From NCBI GenBank assembly GCA_019358975.1, contig JAHHIL010000009.1:60652-124651 (forward strand): a stretch of DNA of 64,000 nucleotides, written 5' to 3'. The stretch's first letter is position 1. Each line of letters begins with the position of its first letter. Shown piece after piece: positions 18,801 through 27,174 of this stretch. The stretch comes from Trichocoleus desertorum ATA4-8-CV12 (lineage in GTDB: Bacteria; Cyanobacteriota; Cyanobacteriia; FACHB-46). The notes below the pieces were generated by a model. The model had not been told where the DNA came from, did no database searches, and saw only the letters and a program-made list of their open reading frames with translations. A program made the position numbers and the translations under genes.

Positions 18801-19553
18801 ATTCCCAACTTGTCTAATTATTTTCAAGACCTAGCCCAGCATACTTTTTTAGCGTCTCTCCCCATCATCACACTCACCAAAGCAGCCACCCAAGCCGCAA
18901 ACCAAGTTCCAGGGTTGTCTATCTTTCCTTGTCTAGCCAAAGCCAGTCCTAGTTTTACCAAACCTGAGCAGAACAATTCCGAAGCCGCAGCTTTAATGCA
19001 AGCGATTCAAGTGGCCGTGGGTCTCAACTGGCAGCCAGGTGTTCTGGTGGTTGACTTATTGCACTTACCCGATCTAGTCGCAGAGACTGCCCCTACAATC
19101 GCAGCACCAAACGCACAATTCTCAGCCACTCTGAGAGACGCTGATTGGTTACAAGCTTTAGCCCAGTATTTGCAAACAGCAGGCTTACGTGGGTTGCAAA
19201 CTCGCTCTTGGGCCGGAGTACTCCGTCAGCTACAACACCAAAGTCCTGACCTAGTATTAATTTGCTTACGAGGAAACCACACCTCTCCAGCCGTACTGGA
19301 CGCTGTAAAAACACTCCAGCAATTAGAGCTACAAATTCCTATCTTGGTGCTCGATCAACGGCGGGATTGGGATCACGAACTACCAAACACTGCCCCTAGA
19401 GACCTAGAGGTGCAAGCAGGAATCGCCATGCTAGATCTTACGGCTGGTTTAGCCGCGATCGCCACTCATATCCTGCCCCCTGGTTTACCTGTAGAAGAGT
19501 TGTTAGAGCAGATTTATCAAACCTTAACGCCAACCCAGCCCAGTGAATCATGA
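15900..19553 (+). CDS. CBS/PAS hybrid histidine kinase with three receiver-like domains
   Basis: 1217 residues. Order: CBS-domain pair (~10-145), PAS-like segment (~195-250), long low-complexity linker with a cysteine cluster (C378, C387, C389, C391), second PAS-like part to ~475. HisKA follows with H506 in CISHELKTPLT, then a complete HATPase (VNLLSNAIKFT, DTGIGI, GTGLGLAI). Three receiver-like domains end the protein. Receiver 1 (~754-865) has Asn803 where the phosphorylated Asp is expected. Receiver 2 (~885-1015) keeps an Asp965 in VLLID but lacks the acidic N-terminal pair. Receiver 3 (~1082-1160) has Cys1122 at the site. It is divergent from kaiA. A clock-input role is inferred from position and pseudo-receivers only. 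Confidence 0.9.
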   Translation: MHTTLLSSFIESVSICSQSATVAAVLHLLSQANCERLVVVDAKKQPIGLLNWPVLVSCLGLEQPSGQVDAPQGAIAAPNLQQPLSAVDLPIVTPLLTLPAAWSLSQFWSYLQELKQPVGAWAVVNPTGEFLGLLDYSRLLQALSPLLASTETTLAETASEVSTPPTPKTSRANLARGGVDGRATDAAKVQPISLLIQLLEQISLPLMVQTSTGQVLYQNQCWQQQIGELSELPRLKQAAGTILNTEVLLHPVPQTSHKDSTSDGQRSRTSQSPEVTSEVASWTNPAKSHNEAERSLSTGLKQQMARPRLGGSKLRQAHPGVALLNQQLLSAKARLGTSLNLQQASFTKGPQTSATNTSSEQQAGLLSFFASSIAPYQCQVGSAADTCICTCPTDNGQERIWQFSKSLLDFSAWATENPSDQPLQLARATSPDFTTTFQLADLGVSPTSPFSKLPQASDVAFPQEIWLVLAQDYTEQQQVNRTLAAKNADLVQLNLLKDEFLACISHELKTPLTAVLGLSNLLKDQVLGSLNERQARYASLIYQSGRHLMTVVNNILDLTRMETGQLELVLGPVHLQSVCDCALEQAYQLQFPEEKALVENMVEAPSTVPYSIEIAPDVDSIVADEVRLRQMLVNLLSNAIKFTEASGHINLKVTRWEGWVVFTVTDTGIGIAADKQHLIFQKFQQLENPLTRRFEGTGLGLAITQRLARLHGGDVTFISKEGQGSQFTLLLPPSPPQPSLGVAPPLENLSHNRLVLIVESVAQFIEHLTDELTSLGYRVAIARSGTEALEKARRLQPCIVFLNPLLPLLSGWDVLTLLKSDAETHHIPAVITATKAEQAQAARYHADGFLCLPIQSQPLQHHLAHLTALEGRSEAIANPARSLTVLYLNNFEAATLPDLIQEDLRQPTAPTTTLAIETNTELTAGVINSLSNLLQQHHHRILEADDLEQAELLARVWRPDVLLIDRAIPNLSNYFQDLAQHTFLASLPIITLTKAATQAANQVPGLSIFPCLAKASPSFTKPEQNNSEAAALMQAIQVAVGLNWQPGVLVVDLLHLPDLVAETAPTIAAPNAQFSATLRDADWLQALAQYLQTAGLRGLQTRSWAGVLRQLQHQSPDLVLICLRGNHTSPAVLDAVKTLQQLELQIPILVLDQRRDWDHELPNTAPRDLEVQAGIAMLDLTAGLAAIATHILPPGLPVEELLEQIYQTLTPTQPSES

Positions 19554-19593
19554 TGAGATTTAGGTGATTGAGCGAAATTTAAGTTTGGGGGAG

Positions 19594-20703
19594 CTAGCGA
19601 GTCGCCCGAAACAGCAGTGCTCCACCTGCCGTTACTCCTACAAGAATCGGCAACCACCCCGCGAGGAAAGGGGAAAATGCTCCCGTTTCTCCTAGAGCAT
19701 TACTAATAAACGCAATTAAGTAATAACCAAAAATAATCAAGATACTAATGCCAAAGCCAGTAGAAGTGTTGGTACGGCGACTTGTGGTGCCCAGAGCCGC
19801 CCCAACTAGTCCCAAAGCTACACAGATAAAAGGGAGGGCTAGTTTCTGTTGAATTCGCATCCTATATTTGCGGATCTCCTTTTTCTCATCCCCTTTCTGC
19901 TCCAAAAGCGTCAAACGTTCTCGCACCTGAGCAATGTTCATTTGATCTGTCTTACGCTTTTTATTCGCTAGATCTAGAGGCGCACGGGGTAAGCGGAGTT
20001 GGTGGCGCTCAAACTTGAGCAAATTTTGAGACGAACCATCTGGCGCAACAATATAAATAGTGCCATTGGCAAAATCCCAAGTGCTCTGCTCCACATTCCA
20101 AACTGCTGATTCTGCTTCTACAATTTGATTCAGCTCTTCTTTCGAGAAGTCAAGAATGGTCAAATTCTGCATGCGTTGACCATTAAAATCATGAGCATAA
20201 AAAATGCGAGCTAGTTTTTTTCCAGAAAACTCTTGATAGAAAATATTTTTCTCTTGAAATGCCAGCTTATCTTGACTCAACGCCTTTTCTAGTAAAGTTT
20301 CTCCCTGATAATTACTGCTGGGAACTACCAACTCGTTGAGGAAAAAAGTTATACCTGTTGCAATCAAGCTGACAATCAACGCAGGAACGATCAGCCGATA
20401 AATGCTCACTCCACAGCCCCGCAACGCCACAATTTCGCTATCTCCCGATAGGCGGCTATAAACCATTAAGGTAGCGAGCAAGATTGACATGGGAAGCGAG
20501 AGGGTGACAAAGTTTGGCACTTGGAGCAAAAAAATCTGTATAGCCGTTGAGAAGGGAATTCCCGCATCCGTAATCTTCTGCACCAAGTCGAAGAAGACCC
20601 CGACTGCTAAACCGATCGCTGAGAAAGCGGCGACTCCAAACAAAAAAGGAGGCAGCAGTTCTGTGATTAGATAGCGGTCCATAATGGAAAGCTTTAAACC
20701 CAT
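19594..20703 (-). CDS. LptF/LptG-family permease (YjgP/YjgQ)
   Basis: 369-residue inner-membrane protein. Three N-terminal helices, a ~150-residue periplasmic beta-rich loop (~120-260), and three C-terminal helices, as in LptF/LptG. These extract lipopolysaccharide with the ATPase LptB. An AAGGAG eight bases before the ATG at 20703 supports this start over the internal Met8. Cyanobacteria usually have one such gene rather than an lptF/lptG pair. It ends a minus-strand run that includes two GT39 genes; lptC is at 55-56 kb. Confidence 0.92.
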   Translation of the reverse strand: MGLKLSIMDRYLITELLPPFLFGVAAFSAIGLAVGVFFDLVQKITDAGIPFSTAIQIFLLQVPNFVTLSLPMSILLATLMVYSRLSGDSEIVALRGCGVSIYRLIVPALIVSLIATGITFFLNELVVPSSNYQGETLLEKALSQDKLAFQEKNIFYQEFSGKKLARIFYAHDFNGQRMQNLTILDFSKEELNQIVEAESAVWNVEQSTWDFANGTIYIVAPDGSSQNLLKFERHQLRLPRAPLDLANKKRKTDQMNIAQVRERLTLLEQKGDEKKEIRKYRMRIQQKLALPFICVALGLVGAALGTTSRRTNTSTGFGISILIIFGYYLIAFISNALGETGAFSPFLAGWLPILVGVTAGGALLFRATR

Positions 20704-20798
20704 CCCAATAGCTCCTTGGTGTTAAGTCTTAAGCGGTTTACAGTAATAACTTTGATTAGTTTGGGAGCAGTGCGAACTCCTACTCGAATTTAGAACTA

Positions 20799-22409
20799 TC
20801 AATTTCCGTAGGGTCGAGGATAAGGCTGTAGCAGATTCTTGGCTCGGTAAACGTAAAAGACTTGCACGATCGCGCCACCCCGGCGAATTGGGACATCTGC
20901 AATCTTATCGATACTACTGAAGTAGCCTTGGTACGGAGCTAAACCAGTTTTACCCTTAAATTGCTCAGAGGTGATGTACAGGGCATCTTTCCCGACCCAT
21001 TGATTCGGCTTAGACCAGAACGCAAAGCCGCGCAGATCTTCACACAAGCAGCCAATCGGCTTAGGTTCTAGAGGCTCCAAAGCCATTGCAATCTGTCCAC
21101 CTAAGAAATAGCGATTGGTAAAGATAAAATCAGTCTCTTGCAGGGCTGCTTGCAATGTGGGGTTGTCGGCAAAGCCCCGACGTAACTGCTGCACATCTAC
21201 TAGTTGTGTAGAGGAGTCTTCCTTAGGAGACCACATACCGCCCAAGAACGCATAATTGCTGGTGGTTTGAGCAATGCCAAACGCCACATGCAGCAGCGCA
21301 ATCAACATCAAAACAATGATGGTGGTTCCAGACCCAACTAGCCAACGCTGAACGGCGCGCGGAGCTTGCTTTTGCCACAAGGCGGCTTGATAACCCAACA
21401 GTAAAGTAGCCCCCCAAAATCCTGGCATGGGCCAAGTTGGCAAAATCTGTTGATAACCGCCAATCAGGGTAAAGACTAAGATGACGGGCAAAGACATCCA
21501 GAGGATGAATCGCTGTTTGCTATGCAAATTGAGATCAATTCCAGATTTGCTTCGCCAAGGCTGCATAATTTGTTTGCCTGCCTGACGCAGCGTTACCCAC
21601 CACAAAGGAAAGCCAAAGGTAGGGAATAGGTAAGCAACTCCGACTAAAAAGGTGCTAAGGAGAGCCAGTAGATCGTATTGATCTCTAGGAACCGCCCGCC
21701 CAGATTGAAATCGGAAGGAGACCCAATCTCGCTGCCAGTTCCACAGCAGCATGGGGGAGAGAGTGAGCGCAAACAACGCTAAACCAAGGCCCATCCAAGG
21801 AGAAAAGAGGGCCGAGCGATGGCGATCGCTGGTTAAGCAAAACCCAACTAACCCGAACCCCAGCAGAAAGCCGTGATATTTCCCTAAGCAGGCCAAACCA
21901 ACCAAAACACTAATCAACGCTAATCGCCAACTGGGTCGATAGCTTTGCGGAACTCGAAAAAATTCCACAGCGGCAACATAGAGGGTGGTAGCCCAGAAAA
22001 ACATCAGCGGCGTGTCGGGCACCGTCAAAATGCCAAAGCCTACCTGAAAGATGGGAATGGCAGTGGCGATCGCTAGAGTCAAAGTTGCGACTCGTGCAGA
22101 GAAAAGGGTGGCACTGGTCAAGTACAGAAAGATCAAGGCTCCGGTATACAGGAGCAACGTCCCAATTCGGATCGTGAACTGGGAAACTATCCCTGTGAGC
22201 CAAGGCCCGAACCCAGTGCTAAGAGCCACCAGCAGCGGATGGTCAAAATAGCTCCAATCTGGATGGAGCACATAAAGATAGTAGTAGGCTTCGTCAAAAC
22301 CGGGATATAGCCAAGCCGCAATGGTAGCTCGTATCAACAATCCCCCAACCAGCAAAAAAACTACCCACTGATTCAATCGGGAAGTTAGCCACTTTTGTGC
22401 TGCTTGCAT
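20799..22409 (-). CDS. GT39-family membrane glycosyltransferase
   Basis: 536 residues, ~10 or more hydrophobic segments. The first lumenal loop has the GT39/ArnT-type acidic motif (FDEAYYYLYV, then FDHPLL). This is a GT-C fold enzyme that uses a polyprenyl-phosphate sugar donor; acceptor unknown. Its ATG overlaps the stop of the upstream GT39 gene in TAATG, indicating translational coupling. A soluble C-terminal part (~400-536) is likely periplasmic. Confidence 0.9.
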   Translation of the reverse strand: MQAAQKWLTSRLNQWVVFLLVGGLLIRATIAAWLYPGFDEAYYYLYVLHPDWSYFDHPLLVALSTGFGPWLTGIVSQFTIRIGTLLLYTGALIFLYLTSATLFSARVATLTLAIATAIPIFQVGFGILTVPDTPLMFFWATTLYVAAVEFFRVPQSYRPSWRLALISVLVGLACLGKYHGFLLGFGLVGFCLTSDRHRSALFSPWMGLGLALFALTLSPMLLWNWQRDWVSFRFQSGRAVPRDQYDLLALLSTFLVGVAYLFPTFGFPLWWVTLRQAGKQIMQPWRSKSGIDLNLHSKQRFILWMSLPVILVFTLIGGYQQILPTWPMPGFWGATLLLGYQAALWQKQAPRAVQRWLVGSGTTIIVLMLIALLHVAFGIAQTTSNYAFLGGMWSPKEDSSTQLVDVQQLRRGFADNPTLQAALQETDFIFTNRYFLGGQIAMALEPLEPKPIGCLCEDLRGFAFWSKPNQWVGKDALYITSEQFKGKTGLAPYQGYFSSIDKIADVPIRRGGAIVQVFYVYRAKNLLQPYPRPYGN

Positions 22410-24343
22410 TATGGCTGACCTGTTTTAGGAACTCGAATCAATTGATAAATCCCAGATTGAGCGATCGCTTGATATTGAGTGGGTTGTAATCCCGATCTGG
22501 TTAAAGCTTTCTGCGAGGCAATCACTAAGGCCGAACCTGGAACAGTGGGTTGGGCGATCGCTTGCTGAATTTCGGGTGCGGCTGTTTCCGGATTCATCAA
22601 GAAATTAACGGGTCGCTCTGTATAAAACACCAAACTAGGCTTGTGAAATCCGCGCACAATCATCAGTAGCGGCTCTTGGGGCTTTTCTGCCTTGACGGCA
22701 GCGGCAGCCATTTCTCTCAGGGGTAACTGCCGCTCCGCGTCCACAAGAAAAGACATGGGAGTCACGAACCAGAGCAGAAATGCCGCAAACCCAATCAAGC
22801 TAACGCCCCAAAACCACTGTGCTTGCCGCTTTAGTAACAGGAGAAGCCCAGCGATCGCGCTAGTTCCCCAAATAATTCCACCCCACTCTGCCAAGCCTGC
22901 CTGCTCCATACGTGTCCCTAAGTTAGGCATGGTTGGGTCATCGCTCAACCACTGGGGGCTATAGAGACAAGCTGCTGCCAACAAAGCAAATAAAGCGATC
23001 CCCGCAATCGTGCTGAGCTTTAAGCTGCGTGATTGTTGCTGCCCAAGTTCTGCTTTGGCAATTTGCTCACTCCACCACAGGGCCACCAAAATCGCAGCAG
23101 CAGGCATGGAGGGCAGCACATAGCTGAAGTACTTGGTTGCAGCAATGGTAAAAAATCCTAGGACAACTGCAAACCAAACACCAGCAAACAATCCTAAATG
23201 AGTTGAGCGGGGTTGCTGTTGCCAAGCTCGACGTCGCCAAAATTGCAGACGGGCGATCGCGGCAGGCAGAAACACTGACCAAGGTAAAAAGCCGACTAAC
23301 ACAACCAAAAAGTGAAAATACCAGGGGCCACCATGCTGATTCACCACACTCGTAAAGCGTTCTACATTGTGGTAGCCAAAGAATGAATCAATATAGGCTT
23401 GCCCGTTAGCCAACGTCACCAGCACGAACCAAGGGACGCTTAACCCTAAAACAATCAAAGCCCCCCAACCAAGACGTACTTCCCGCAAAACTGCTTTGAA
23501 GTGGCCAACATAGAGCAGGAAAGCACTAAGGATCAGCCCAGGCAGCACCGCTCCGACAGGCCCTTTCGTCAGCACCGCTAGCCCAATCAAAACATAGAAA
23601 GTTAAATACCAGCGAATTTGAACTTTGCGGTTTTCAGTATGGGCATACCCTATAAAAAAAGCTAACAACGAGCCGCCCATACAGAGGCTGAGTAGCATAT
23701 CCGAATAGCCAGTTCGTCCAAAAAAGAACGTGTAGGGGTGCAACGCTACCATTGTGCCTCCCAGCCCAGCCGTCAGCCACAACTGCCAGTCTTGTCCAGC
23801 GTCAACAGCTTGATTGGGTGCTATTGAAGGCTCTGATGAGTTAGCTAGTAGCTTCTGAGTCGTAGCTTTTGAGAATCTGTGAGGCCAACCAAACTGACGT
23901 AACGTATAAAAGCAAAAACAGCTCAAGGCAAATCCTGCCAAAGCCGAAGGAAGCCGAGCGGCCCATTCATTCACCCCAAAGACTTTAAAGGCGATCGCCA
24001 TCAGCCAATAAATTAGAGGAGGCTTATCAAAGCGAGGCACTTCATTAAAAAAGGGCGTAATCCAATCACCCGTCACTGTCATCTGTCGCGCAGCTTCCAC
24101 AAACAGCGGCTCAGTTTCGTCAATTAAGCCAATGCTGCCTAAGTGCCCAAAAAACGCGATCCAGCCAATCAACAGCAACCACGCGATCGCCAGGGTCCAA
24201 ATCAACGCTGGACGCTGCTTCTCGTCACGCTTCAGCAAATATACAATACGGCGGCCCACACTCAATTTCATCCAAAATTCAACAAGGCTGAACAAAATAC
24301 TAGAGACGAGAGAACCAAGTTTTAAGTTCTCCAGTATTATCAT
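22409..24343 (-). CDS. GT39-family membrane glycosyltransferase
   Basis: 644 residues. Multi-pass GT-C enzyme with the family motif IDETEPLFVEAARQM, then RFDKPPLIYWLM. It resembles ArnT/dolichyl-P-mannose mannosyltransferase-like proteins that modify envelope glycans or proteins. The start could be ATG 24343 or ATG 24271, neither with a clear ribosome site. It is coupled to the next GT39 gene by a one-base TAATG overlap, and the pair lies upstream of the LptF/G permease. Confidence 0.9.
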   Translation of the reverse strand: MIILENLKLGSLVSSILFSLVEFWMKLSVGRRIVYLLKRDEKQRPALIWTLAIAWLLLIGWIAFFGHLGSIGLIDETEPLFVEAARQMTVTGDWITPFFNEVPRFDKPPLIYWLMAIAFKVFGVNEWAARLPSALAGFALSCFCFYTLRQFGWPHRFSKATTQKLLANSSEPSIAPNQAVDAGQDWQLWLTAGLGGTMVALHPYTFFFGRTGYSDMLLSLCMGGSLLAFFIGYAHTENRKVQIRWYLTFYVLIGLAVLTKGPVGAVLPGLILSAFLLYVGHFKAVLREVRLGWGALIVLGLSVPWFVLVTLANGQAYIDSFFGYHNVERFTSVVNQHGGPWYFHFLVVLVGFLPWSVFLPAAIARLQFWRRRAWQQQPRSTHLGLFAGVWFAVVLGFFTIAATKYFSYVLPSMPAAAILVALWWSEQIAKAELGQQQSRSLKLSTIAGIALFALLAAACLYSPQWLSDDPTMPNLGTRMEQAGLAEWGGIIWGTSAIAGLLLLLKRQAQWFWGVSLIGFAAFLLWFVTPMSFLVDAERQLPLREMAAAAVKAEKPQEPLLMIVRGFHKPSLVFYTERPVNFLMNPETAAPEIQQAIAQPTVPGSALVIASQKALTRSGLQPTQYQAIAQSGIYQLIRVPKTGQP

Positions 24344-24400
24344 CCGATCCGTGAACTTAGGCGTCAGAATACGTGAATCCAGGACTAATTTCTGAAGCGG

Positions 24401-25075
24401 TTAAGGTTGCAGATTCAGTTGCCACTCAGAGCTTTGATCATTCCAGAGAGGTTGGTTCGTTTCTCCAATGACGTAAGGCCCCCAGTAACGGCGCGAGCCA
24501 TCTTGAGCAAACGCTACCAGAACATCTCCTTTTTTGAGTTGTAGATTTCCTTCGGGCAGAGATAAAACTAAGCCTTGAGTGCTGCCCTCGCCAGGAGCAA
24601 AATCCCAGTGGGCAGGCTGGCCGTAGACAGGTGCTTTACCAGTCGGAGCTAAGGAAGCTTGAGCGGAGTTAATTGGAGGTTGTTGCGCTAACAGAGCGAC
24701 CCGAACTGGATAATCGGTCGGGTTACTGACCCGCAAACCACCAGGATTAGGGGTTGCATTCAAGCGAGCAGGGCTACTGTTGGCAGCGATCTGGGTTGGA
24801 GCCTTACCTGGCTGAACTAGGGGATCAACCTCAGTGGAAGACAAAATAGGAGAATTACCTGTAGCCGATCGCAGGGCCACATTCATTGCCGTTTCCTTCG
24901 CCGGAACAACTCCTGGAATGGCAGAAGCCTTCGGTTCCACGGGACCAATCCAAACACCAACTTGTAACCAACCTAAAGCTAACGCCGCTGTGCCGAGAAA
25001 TAAACTTGTTCCAGCGATCGCAGCTATCGGATAGGCGATCGATTTCATCTGCTTGCTCACTTGCCCCTGCTTCAT
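24401..25075 (-). CDS. Membrane-anchored protein of unknown function
   Basis: 224 residues. One N-terminal transmembrane helix (~13-40), then a Pro/Ala/Ser-rich linker and a compact C-terminal part (~115-224) with WDFAPGEGSTQG and RYWGPYVIGE. It probably lies on the periplasmic side. Family not recognised. First gene of the minus-strand run leading into the GT39 pair (57-base gap), which suggests an envelope role, but this is context only. Confidence 0.75.
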   Translation of the reverse strand: MKQGQVSKQMKSIAYPIAAIAGTSLFLGTAALALGWLQVGVWIGPVEPKASAIPGVVPAKETAMNVALRSATGNSPILSSTEVDPLVQPGKAPTQIAANSSPARLNATPNPGGLRVSNPTDYPVRVALLAQQPPINSAQASLAPTGKAPVYGQPAHWDFAPGEGSTQGLVLSLPEGNLQLKKGDVLVAFAQDGSRRYWGPYVIGETNQPLWNDQSSEWQLNLQP

Positions 25076-25279
25076 GGTGTGCCCCCTACCCCAGTCATCG
25101 AAAACCTGTACGGTGAAATTTTTACGCCGCTGTGTGATTCACACTATGCGTTTCAAGTTCATGTCATCAACTTTGCCCCTGCTACAGGTCATCTTCCCCT
25201 GCACAGGAGTTATATACTTTGTCACTAAGATCTGTTTTTGTGATCCCGTTGCGTCACCCATTTGGAGCCTACGCTATTC

Positions 25280-25612
25280 ATGCAAAACACCCGCCTAAAC
25301 AACCTTGTAGATGGAGTGCTGGGTCAGTTGGGACGGTGGTTGCGTAACCCTTGGCGACGGCTATCGGTGCTGGTGATCAGCGTGCTCTTCGGAATCTTCT
25401 CAGGGACAGCCATTCCGACTACTACTGGGCAGGCAGCCACGTGGGACATTGTTGCAGCCGCAGTCTTAATGGCGTTTACAGAAGCAATTAGCCGAATTGT
25501 TTACAGCAATCGTCAGGGGGTAACACAATCACTGCTGCTAGAAGCTTTAAATGCCGTTAAACTGGGCCTGATTTATGGCATGTTCATTGAGGCATTCAAG
25601 ATCGGCAGTTAG
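25280..25612 (+). CDS. Ycf20-like DUF565 membrane protein
   Basis: Short membrane protein of the Ycf20/DUF565 family, found in cyanobacteria and plastids and, in plants/algae, linked to photoprotection. Features include LGRWLRNPWRR, then two hydrophobic segments, and AFTEAISRIVYS. The ATG at 25280 is preferred over the upstream TTG at 25262 because the conserved QNTRLNNLVDG segment starts there. It is followed after 12 bases by the glycerate kinase gene, probably in one transcript. Confidence 0.85.
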   Translation: MQNTRLNNLVDGVLGQLGRWLRNPWRRLSVLVISVLFGIFSGTAIPTTTGQAATWDIVAAAVLMAFTEAISRIVYSNRQGVTQSLLLEALNAVKLGLIYGMFIEAFKIGS

Positions 25613-25624
25613 ACCAAATCAGCG

Positions 25625-26722
25625 ATGCGTAAAGGCATGCAGCCATCCAATTCATCTTTGAACCTAATCCTGCAAAATTGGGTAGCAGGACAGATACCGA
25701 ACTCAGTCTTGCAGCAGCAACTGGAGACTTGGCTTTTAGAAGATTCATTGAGAGCCAAAGCCTTTGGCATTAACTCTATCAATGTCAGCGAGGCTGTCAA
25801 GGTGCGATCGCACCTGCTTCAAGGTGTTTATCCAGCAATCCAACAGTTTTGTCAGCACACCTTTCGCCAAGACTCTGACCTTCTAGTTCCCCTATGGAAT
25901 TTGTGGTTGCCCTTAGCTTTAGAGTTGGCAGCACGCCATCAAGCGTTAGGACGAACCCTCGTGCAGGGAATATCAGGTGGACAGGGAACAGGCAAGACTA
26001 CTCTAGCCGCGATCTTAACCTTGCTGCTTAGCCACTTAGGGTATCGTACCCTCAGTTTTTCGCTCGACGATCTGTACAAAACTTATTCAGATCGGCTACG
26101 CCTCAGAGCTAACGATCCTCGCCTAGTGTGGCGGGGACCACCAGGGACTCACGATGTGGATTTAGGTTGCATGGTTTTAGACCAGCTACGCCATGCTGAC
26201 CCGTCCGCTTCGGTTCAAGTTCCTCGGTTTGACAAGTCTGTGTTTAACGGAGCAGGGGATAGAACCGTACCAGAGGTAGTCAGAGGTGTTGCAATTGTGC
26301 TGTTTGAAGGTTGGTTTGTCGGAGCTCGCCCGATTAACCCAGCAGCATTTGCTACCGCACCACCTCCAATTGTAACCGAAGTAGACCGTGACTTTGCGCA
26401 AGATATGAACGCAAAGTTGCAAGATTATCTGCCACTTTGGGCCAAATTAGACCGACTCATGGTGCTTCATCCAACCGATTACCGCCTGAGTCAGCAATGG
26501 CGGCGACAAGCGGAACACCGAATGATTGCAGCGGGTAGGAGCGGCATGAGCGATCGCGAGATTAATCAGTTTGTGGAATATTTCTGGAAAGCATTGCATC
26601 CTGAGCTATTCATCCAACCACTGACTCGCGATCCCCGCTATGTTGATTTAGTAGTTGAAATTAACGCCGATCATTCGCCGGGTAGGGTCTATCGGCCCCA
26701 AGACTCAACACTTCAGGACTAA
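25625..26722 (+). CDS. glyK: D-glycerate 3-kinase (plant type)
   Basis: Phosphorylates D-glycerate to 3-phosphoglycerate, the last step of photorespiration. P-loop kinase fold: ISGGQGTGKTT near residue 120, SFSLDDLYK after it, then GPPGTHDVDLG, VPRFDKSVFNGAGDR and the FEGWFVGARP segment. These are typical of the plant/cyanobacterial GLYK family and unlike bacterial GlxK. 365 residues; a weakly conserved N-terminal ~110 residues precede the kinase core. Confidence 0.92.
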   Translation: MRKGMQPSNSSLNLILQNWVAGQIPNSVLQQQLETWLLEDSLRAKAFGINSINVSEAVKVRSHLLQGVYPAIQQFCQHTFRQDSDLLVPLWNLWLPLALELAARHQALGRTLVQGISGGQGTGKTTLAAILTLLLSHLGYRTLSFSLDDLYKTYSDRLRLRANDPRLVWRGPPGTHDVDLGCMVLDQLRHADPSASVQVPRFDKSVFNGAGDRTVPEVVRGVAIVLFEGWFVGARPINPAAFATAPPPIVTEVDRDFAQDMNAKLQDYLPLWAKLDRLMVLHPTDYRLSQQWRRQAEHRMIAAGRSGMSDREINQFVEYFWKALHPELFIQPLTRDPRYVDLVVEINADHSPGRVYRPQDSTLQD

Positions 26723-26895
26723 TCAAGCAGCAGTCACAGAACTTAAGAGCTTTGATCCCCAACTAGAAAAAGGTTTCAAGTTTCAGATGGGTGGCGCGAT
26801 CTCTGGAGGTAAAATCTGAAAGAGCATCGCCTCTGCCAACAACTCTAAAAAGCTGCTTTAACCAACTGTCATTTTGAGATTTTAGGAGAACAGAA

Positions 26896-27105
26896 GTGAC
26901 GTCAGCCTCTATAAACTGTGCCGAAGCTTGTAAGAACGGTTGTGTCCTTGGGGATCAATGCCCAAATTTGGAGTACAAGGAGGCAGCAACCAAGTTTGTA
27001 GCCAATACTTCACTCGATAAGATGCTGGAAATTGCTGAGGAACGCGCCCGCAGAAGAGTGAGTGAACCGCCTCAATGGGTTTTCCCCGATTTCCCTCAAG
27101 ACTGA
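26896..27105 (+). CDS. Small Cys-rich protein of unknown function
   Basis: 69 residues from a GTG with a good AGGAG eight bases upstream, which supports translation. The N-terminus carries four Cys in CAEACKNGCVLGDQC (C-x3-C-x3-C-x5-C, residues 8-22). The C-terminal half is helical and basic, then PPQWVFPDFPQD. The Cys spacing could bind a metal or Fe-S cluster, but I know no family with certainty. Followed by a HIP1-built hairpin. Confidence 0.75.
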   Translation: MTSASINCAEACKNGCVLGDQCPNLEYKEAATKFVANTSLDKMLEIAEERARRRVSEPPQWVFPDFPQD

Positions 27106-27130
27106 TCAGCTAATTTGTAGAATTACAGAG

Positions 27131-27165
27131 GCGATCGCTTTTAGTGCAGAGGAGCGATCGCTTTT
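27131..27165. terminator. HIP1-based hairpin terminator
   Basis: GCGATCGCT (27131-27139) pairs with AGCGATCGC (27153-27161). The stem is 9 bp, the loop 13 bases, then tttta. It lies between a plus-strand small gene and a convergent minus-strand gene, so it may act in both directions. The stem is made of two HIP1 octamers. Confidence 0.6.
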
Positions 27166-27174
27166 ATCTACGAA

